Of a stretch of 64,000 nucleotides of DNA, positions 38,301-47,300 are shown piece by piece. This DNA comes from Lutraria lutraria (taxonomy: Eukaryota > Mollusca > Bivalvia > Venerida > Mactridae). The notes under the pieces are model-generated. The model was given only the letters and a program-made list of their open reading frames with translations, searched no databases and was not told the origin of the DNA. A program made the position numbers and the translations under genes. The stretch covers positions 11,563,407 through 11,627,406 of the forward strand of contig OZ026842.1 of the NCBI GenBank assembly GCA_964023205.1. The letters are read 5' to 3'. Each line of letters starts with the position of its first letter. Position 1 is the first letter of the stretch.

Positions 38301-41300
38301 CTCCTGGTAAGATGGCGGACAATTCCAGGGATTTTTTTTGGGGGGTGATTTTATAGCCGAATTTCGGTCATATTCCCAATGGAAAATAGTATCTTTTTTT
38401 CCCAATTCACATACAAAAATTCCCAATCCCCCCAAAAAATTAATTTTATAAGTTCATTAACATCACTATTGGTAGTAAATACCTTATTCTACTACTGTTC
38501 TATGGGAGAATAAGTAGATTAAGTTGAACTTAGTAAAAATTGTAGTTAATATACATTTTTTCCCAATTTTGATTAAAATAACGCAAAAATTCCCAATCCC
38601 AAGGGTATGGGTCATATTCCCAAAATACCCCAAAAAAACCTGAATTCCTTTTCATTGAACTAAAATACTCAAATCGTGTTGATTATTCTTTTTTATGTCC
38701 GTATTTTCCCTTGAAAATTGACTGTCCATGAAAGATAAATGATATATACTGAACATTATTCACTGAATATAATTTATAATCCGTATTGTACAAAATGTAC
38801 CATATCTTGAGATGTTTGAATTATTCACAGTCTTTGAATTAATTTGTTGTGACAGGTTGCCTGACTATATACTTTATGAAGGAAACTCACTAAAACTAGG
38901 TTGTCCCCCAAAAGACTTAAAGAAGGAAAAAATCCTTTCGGGCAGGGGACAACCCACTAATTCGAAGACTGTATTCATTTCATTTTTATCTATTCTATTC
39001 AAAAGATATGTCAAGTACCATATTATATAATTTAAATGTGAAATGATACACTAACTAGCCTCATGCTTTATTTTAGTTTATCATATGTCACAAGCTCATA
39101 GATTTAGTGTGTGTACATTACATCTAATTTAAAAGTGACACATTCATGTTTTCATCTTATTAAGATATTTTCCACAGAGTAAATGTACACATCTTGTAAG
39201 TTTGATTTGGTTTTTTGCAGTTATGTTTTAAACAGCTGATTGCATCTTGGCTTGTTTATTAAATCTTGACAAAAATGACTAAAAATCATGTTAAACATGC
39301 TGACTTTTGAATTCTGAAATCTTGAGTTTCCTTATGAATATTTTGTTTCTGACATTTTTAAATACAGTAAAAAATTGGTTCTGGTGTCAAAGTCAAGCTT
39401 ACTTATACTAAAAGCGGGAAAATGGTTTCTGCCTGTAAACCTGGTTCAATGACATTCTTGCATGAAAAATTTATCACTTTTTGGTACACATTTGAAAGCA
39501 CACAGGCAACTCCACATTTTGGAACTTAATTGTGTGGCTACATTCTGTATTTTTGAGCCACCTAAGAGCATTTTATAGCCACTTATTTCCAATTCTTACA
39601 AATTACGCATTTTGATTGGTCAATGGAGGAGAGTTTACACTTCGATAAACTCCTTTTCAATCGGAAACCTTTTGTTTCTGTACATTGTCGACATACTACT
39701 TTTACTAAAGAGTTTTAGCCATTCATGTCCAACATTTGTAAGAATTGAATAAAACAATTGAATTTTCTTGGAAATAAAAGCATTAAACTTTCATTTCTGG
39801 TCATTTATCAGAGTGTAAACTCCCTCAAACCTCATGACACACATTTCACATAAAGCCCGGGCTTTATTCAATATGTTGTGAGGTCTGAGGGAGTTCACAC
39901 TTCGATAAACGACCAGAAATGAAAGTTTAATCCTATATTAAACCTATTATTTTAAACTACTTTTTCCAAAAAGAAAAAAAAAATTTTTAGGCAGTTCTAT
40001 GGCAAGCATCATTGTTTGCACCAAGTGTGATCAGAAATTTTGAAGAAGTCAGCATGTTTCTGAATGTTACCATTACCCAGTTATATAAATACACTGAGAT
40101 GTTATTTACTAAGTTCTGTTGTTATGGTTTTTTGTATTTTGTTTTGTTTGTTTTCTTTTTCCGCATGCTCACAGGCCGAGGAACTTACAGCGGTAAGACT
40201 GATTTCATTTTTTTTATCCAAATAAGTGGAGTATTTATTATAAGCACTTTTCACCTGGTTTAGGGGACATCTATTATAGGTTATCACATGCGGCACATTA
40301 TGTTTATAGGAGATAGTACTGGTCACTCTTAGACTAGTAATTAATCTGCTTATTTCTGGGTATATTGATACTGCTCATGATATACTTAGTAGATATTAGA
40401 TGCAAATATGTTGTATATGAGACTTACCTGTAATCTTTACTGTAACAAAAAACAATGTATTACAAATGGGAGAGTATAAGCAGAAATATCTTTGAAACAG
40501 TCTTAGAACTGCACATTTTTCATTGGTTAGTTTTATGAAAATTTTTGCATTGACCAATCAGAATTCAGATCTCATGGACTGGTCTACCAACATAACATTA
40601 ATGTCCTAATATACACCAAGTATGCATAATAAAGAAAATAATTCAACAAATGTCGTTATAAACTCAGGTAAGTTTATGGGTTAATATTGTAATAAGTTAA
40701 ATCATAAATAAGTTAAGAAGCCCGGGTGTCTCTTAAGGTAAGAGGGTTCCGTGTGTTTCATTCTTTTTGTTAATTCTTTTCCTCATATTTTGCACTTTTT
40801 GGTAATTTTCCTAATACACATGTTGACCAAGTTGCTGCTGTCCTACATTTCCTTATTCAATTAAGGTCATAAAATATCCTTAAATCTACCAAGACTTCTG
40901 TTGTTTTAAAGTTATTTATGTATTGTAAAATATTTCTATGCTTTTGAAATAATTTTGTTGTGTGAAAATAATAATTAACATTCGCTTGCCTTCTTACATT
41001 TTTTTACTTCTATTAAACTTGTCTAAATAACATGTCAGAAAGAAGTAGAACAATAAAAAATGGGAAGGTCTAAGATAAAAACTTAAATAGTATTGGTATT
41101 ACTACTTGCTTGAATACACAATTTTGAGAAAGGTTACATAAGTCTATATATTAGAAATATACTAGACCCAGGTTTTGCACAGGCTAGTGGGTTTGCGGGA
41201 AAGGCTGTTTTCTGACATGTTGTAGACATTATTGTTATTGTTGTTAATATACTGTTCTTCTTTTTGTTGATCATATTGTTGTTGTATTAATTAATGCTAC

Positions 41301-44300
41301 TAATAATTCTCAGACTGTTCTTTTTTTTCTTGTTGTTTCTGTACATATGACGTCAATGTTCAATTTTATGATTTCATGTGTTACATGTAACAATGTAGCC
41401 ATATTGTTGTTCATAGAAGTTGTAATGTATACATATATACATGTTTATAGCTTTAATGTAACATTTTAAACTCACTGTAGTCTTGTTTATTTACAATCAC
41501 TCAGTTAGTAGTTGGAATATATCGAGGGCTCAGCGCAACACTGTCGTAACTTGTTCTTATTTCCATATGAGTTACGACACTGTTGTGTTGAACCCTCGAT
41601 ATAGCCTTTCATTCTTTATTGTTTTTAACTTTTGTTTCTAGCTTATAAAACCAAAAACCTACAAATCATATATTAACCTTTCTAAATATACAAAACACTC
41701 CACAGAAACTCTTATGTTGAAGAAATGATGACATTGTTTAGGTCCTTAGCTTCATACATGTTCCTTTTGTCTCCCTCTTCATTTTCTAGTTAAACCCCTT
41801 TGTTACCCATTTGTACTGGAACAAATCCTTCTTTCGTTTTTTAGCACTTTTCAAAGTTAGTTTGATAGATGATGCTACCTCTCATACATATGCATAACTC
41901 TGCATGTAGGATGATGCCCTGTTTTTTTTATCTTACCCGTACATACAGTTAGAGCCTGCTAGGGTTTGAAACCTAATGTTTCAGGTAACAGATTGAATGT
42001 AGATCATAGTATCATATTGTTTAAAGAAATGGAACGGTTGCCTCAATGAATGCCTTCAAGTCTGCGGTATTCATAATGTGGCTGCATCCCAAGTTTTATT
42101 GCTTGGAGATGGAGATTGCCAAAATAATCTTACATTAGATGGTACTCTATCTCATCATGTAATGTATTAATGTTCCATCTTGTGGTGTTAGATGGTGTTT
42201 TATGTTACATTTATATTACTTTGATGTTACTAAATGGTTGAAGCTGATTGCTAGATCGTTGGTTGGCTTTATAATGTAATGGTATTAATTGGTGCTAAAC
42301 ATTGTAGAAGAGAAACTTGTTCCATTAAATGACATCTGGGATGTTTTTGAATTCTCTCCTTATTGTCTTAAAGAGTGAGTTTATATCATTTAGTGATGCT
42401 TTTTTTGTCTCTGCCTTTGAAAAGTAACCTTGGATCTTGTCATGGGTAGTGAAAAGACACCCTTCTTGTTGGAAGTATAATGTTGGCTTTTGTCTTTTAG
42501 AAGAGATGGATTCCCTGCAGTGCTGTTTCTGTACATGTTCTTGATTGGTCAATCTAGATGCAGCAATAGATGCTTGATTGTTCAAGCTTCTGTGCATGGC
42601 CTTATTCCTGTGGTGACACAAAACCATAGGGGGGGGGGGGGGGGGGGTAACAATGTCTGACTGAAATTATCTTTCTAGATTTAGCGGTACAAGAGAATAA
42701 GGCCCTCTTGTAATGAAACCTATCTTGTCTGTATGTATGTTTACTGGATTTGTAACTGTATCTGTATTGAGGATGGAGATTTTAGTACATGTATGTGCAT
42801 TCTTACTGACAATGTTTTAATATGTTTGAATGTTGGAATAGATGTTTCATGATGTCTGATAATTTAACGTCTGTCTGTGCTCAAGTCTTTGGTTTCTTGT
42901 TTGTAGAAGCATCTGTTGGATGGGTTTGTTTGCATGGTGCTGTGTTTTTATTAATGTAATCAAAGCATTGAGGAAAAGGGCATATCAGTGAGGAATTTAG
43001 TAATGTATTCTAGGGTCTGAAATAGTAATCATAGTGAAGCATAGGTCCACTGTGTCCTTGTGAATGTTTATTTAATCTGGATAACAGTAAGACCACATTT
43101 AGGATCAAGGACAATGGTCTTATTATGGAGATGGAATAATTATAGCATTTTGATAACCAGTTTGACAGCAAGTGGTTGCTATAATAAGAGGTTCTTGCAG
43201 TAGGAGCACTAAGTGGTTCCACTGCACTCAGAGACAGCTGCCTGCATGATGGCACAACCTGTCTGGTTCAGGCACAAGAGTGTAAAATTGCTGGCTTACG
43301 GAATGTTGAGGTTGCAGATTCTAGACCTAGTAGTCTAGTGGACATATTTCTCATTGACAATTTTGCTGAAGATAAAGATACATCCTCCATATTTGTCCCC
43401 TTTATGAGATCCACACATCATGCGATAAAGATGAAGACATAGGCTTTCATCAGTCAAGTAGAAGAATGGAATTTATCACAGAATACAATCAAGAAATTGC
43501 TTTCAATCATGTTCCAGAAGGTCCACTTTTTGCCTTTGTACAGAATACTTGTTGCTGATTGGTTGAGCCAGGTCACATACTGACCTTATATTTTCTTGTA
43601 TAAGATATCTAGTCAGCAAACATAATTACAAAATAAACATACATAGTAGCATAAAAAGTTGGTAAATATATTTATAAATGATGCTCTGTTAGATAAATTA
43701 TTTAAAACTAATCTCGCCGTATATTTATTTAAGGACCCTGTATCGCACCATATCTTGGCAGTAAGAACTTCACTACTTATTTGGCTTCATTTTATGAACA
43801 AAAAATTGTCATTGGTCAATTAATTTATATCAAAATAACCTCCATTTAATAAAGGCCACATTTTGTCTTTCTCAAGAGTGACCTTTGTTAAAAAAAATTG
43901 ACTGTATTTATATTTCCTAAAATTAACTTTAAACACATTTGCCTATTGTAATAGCATATGAATAATATGCGTATAGTATGGAAGTCCTTTTTATGTCAGT
44001 GAGTGGCCAACAAATAAGTTGCTTTAAAAGTCTACTGCATTTTTTTTATAGAAAACTGAAGAATTGTATTTCTGACAGTTGAAGCTGACCCTGAACAAGA
44101 ATGTACTAGTCATACTTCTATTAAATTCATGCCCTTTGTATAGATTAGAGTGCATATTTGGGTGCTCTTTGTAAGAAAGCTAAAAGATGAGGTAGCAGAC
44201 TGTAGCTTTCTTATTACAAAGAACACCCAAATGTGCATTCTAACTGTCTCAGTGCTCTGCTCACTCAGAGCATGCACACCATGTACTGAGTTGTTCTTCA

Positions 44301-47300
44301 AAACTAGGAATTTAGAATACTGGTTTTATATTCTAGGTAAGAAAGCCAAACATTTTAAAAATCCTTGACCCTTATTGGATAAGAAAGTGGGGCAAACACT
44401 AAATATAGGAACAGTATTTTGTATTTCTTAAATTCAAAATGATTTATCTATAGTTATCAGGGTACTTTTGAAATGAGTCTGAGAATTATATGGCAGCATT
44501 TTCTTTCTTGCTTTAGCTTTCTGTGTTTGACTTGTGTTGTTCCTTGTCTTTTTCTCTTCTTGTCTTTCTTGTCTTGACTAAAATTTTAGGCTCTGCTTTA
44601 CTTGTCTGCCATATTTTCTCGATTCATTTTCAGACACTTTTTACTCCGGAAGCAAATGTTGCAGAAGAGCCAGATTGCAAACAAATTTCACCACTAGGTG
44701 AAACAATTCATACTGTTTATCCATTTAAACCACCTAACGTAGATGAGGTATTCTATGATGTTAAGGAATCTGATAAAGTAAATAGTGACTGTAACGAAAC
44801 TAACACTGATCCAGAAGAAAAAATAGTTGAACTGACTGTTATTCCAAGATCCTATTCTGAATTAGAATCGCATTATTCAGAAGAGCCCTTATCACATGTA
44901 AACCCTGAAGAGCCCCCTATAGGGACTTACAGTGCGACCTGGATTACAGAAGGCTGGGAAAAGGCCTCAAAGGATCCTAGCCAAATTAATATAGAACATA
45001 ATTCTGACACTAGTAAATCTGAAACCAATCCTGAAACATTTAATAGTGAAACAATTGAAGAAAGTAAAACTGAACCAGCTGGAACAAATCCTGATGAGCC
45101 AAAGGAGGTAACTAAGTGTGATTCTAACATGGAATCTGTACCAGTTAATCCATCGGAGGAGGGTACTAACACAACTGATTCCATTGTAAGTTATATTTCA
45201 TTTCAAGATGACTTGTGGGAGATAATTTAATGGGAAAATGGCTTATAATTAAATGGGAAAATGGCTCATTTTGTTATTGTCTATCTTCTACATTGCTATT
45301 ATCTTTTAATCTTTTTTCAAATTTCTATGGCAGTTATTATAATTCTTAAAAAAAATTAGATTTTGTTAATTCTGAAACCTTATTTTTGCAAGGCTTTGAT
45401 TATTTGTTTAGTGCACGATTGTTTCTATGTTAGTGATAGATGGACAGTTTATTCTTGGTTTGTTCAGATTTCTGTTTAAGATCTGCCTCTAGTTTAATGG
45501 ATGGTTCTGTTTGGTTATCTTGTTATCTCGGTTTCTGTCAACATCTGTATTTTTCAAGTGCATTTTGATATGCATATGCTCAGTTTTTTCAAGGGAAACA
45601 ATTAACCCAATTTGATATTCAATAGTTTTAACTCGCCACCTTAATGTAGAGAACATGTAGTTATGTCCTGATTAGGTCACAATGTTTGTTGCTTGTAGAA
45701 TATGTGTATATGTATGTTATGAATTACAAAATGTATTGAAGTATTTCAATTTATTATCATAATATTGTACTAGCATGCATAATACACACTTATAAGTAGC
45801 TAACTATTTCTGTCTTCATCCATGTCTCTATTATAGTAATTAATTGTGTTTTACTCAATTGTCAGTACAGTCAAACCTGTTAAAAAAGGTGACAATTTGT
45901 GGTCTTAATTGCCAGGTTGCCTTTATTCAGAGGTCATTTTCTACCAAATAATAGTTGATGGTTCTTCAGAAAATGGCCACATTTATTCACTGGGTGGTCA
46001 TTTTTCTGAGGTAGCCACTAAAACAGGTTTGACTGTAAGTCCTGTCTCATCTTGATTTTAATGACAATGTCGACTAAATTATTGTTCGATTTCTGTTTAA
46101 CTTCATTTATAGTATATGTGATGGAAACATAGAACATACGTAAATTGTATTGCTCCCATTAAGATCCGACTGTGACACGAATTTTGAACATCCTTTCTCA
46201 TTTTTTAGCTCGTCTGTTTTTTAAAATAAATTCGAGCTATTGTGATCACTGCTGCATTCTGTGTAATTCGAGGGCTCAGCGCAACACTGACGTAACTTAT
46301 TCTTATTTCAATATGAGTTACGACACTATTGCGTTCAACCCTCGGTATGCATCATGCCAAAACTTTAATGTAGCTCATAACTCAGAAACTAAAAGAGGTA
46401 GTAACATGAAACTTCATAGTTGGATGGATGAACAGACGAGCGTTGGCACACTTGTTTTCAGTGAATTTTTACATTCTCATTACCTGTGTCACATGCTTAT
46501 GTCTATATTTCTTATTGTTGTTATCAGCTGAACCTTTCTCTAGTTTAGTCCTATCTTCTCCTGAATCATTAGATTGTTCTGTTAAAGCTTCTTTGGGAAT
46601 CTCTTTGATTGTGTTTAGGTTGTGATATTGAACATCAATCAATTAGTATTTTCTTAAATCTTATTGATGCTGGTCAAGAAAACTCTGTGATATACAAGCC
46701 TATTATAAAGACGTAAGGTTAATAAAAGAATTCTATGTTTCTACTTGCATCCCAAAAAATATAGGGTCAATAAATCAATAGGGCTGCAGACAGTTTTTCC
46801 TAAAAGATCGTTTCATTTACTTTTGGCAATATACTGTGGAATCATTATTTTCATTGGGGATTTAATTTCGTTGATGAGCCGACCCACGAAATCCACGAAA
46901 ATAAATCCCCAATGAAAATAATCAAATCCCTACAAATAGTAGATCATTTATAAATAAAAGGAAAAAATTAATGGAGTCCAAAAATGTCTCAGGTCGGCGG
47001 AAAAATTAGGGTTTGGTCAAATAAGTGGAAATCATGACTTTTATGCCTAATGTTTCTCTGCACTGGTCTTATTATGAATCTCAATACTTTAATTGATTGC
47101 TATTATATCTCTTGTGAAGCGATTAATTGTCTCAGCATATTGATATTGTCTGAGGTACATTCATCAATCAGTTTGAAGGCTTTTTGTCTGATTATTTTTG
47201 TTTCCACTTGGCTGATGATCTTAAAATTATCATGTCATGACACGTACTTCACGTTTAAATGTGTGACATGTTACCTTTTTTGCATGTTCATGCAATCATA

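Larger units (their letters stand above)
36798..44633 (+). other. Large glycogenin intron region after exon 6
   Basis: Besides the microexon candidate and listed repeats, 42300-43560 is the only stretch with several medium open frames (43275-43455 plus; 42325-42627 minus) but no family resemblance or clear splice pattern. A poly-G run of about 19 is at 42630-42648. Confidence 0.3.

Noticed and set aside
39991..40072. Possible glycogenin exon after TTTTTAG (reading [20 protein letters not shown])
   Set aside because: Acceptor tract is A-rich and only a poor donor (CA|GTTATA) follows; no family resemblance.
44927..45184. Minus-strand open frame of 85 codons
   Set aside because: Antisense shadow of the glycogenin linker exon; the plus strand has the splice sites and phase.
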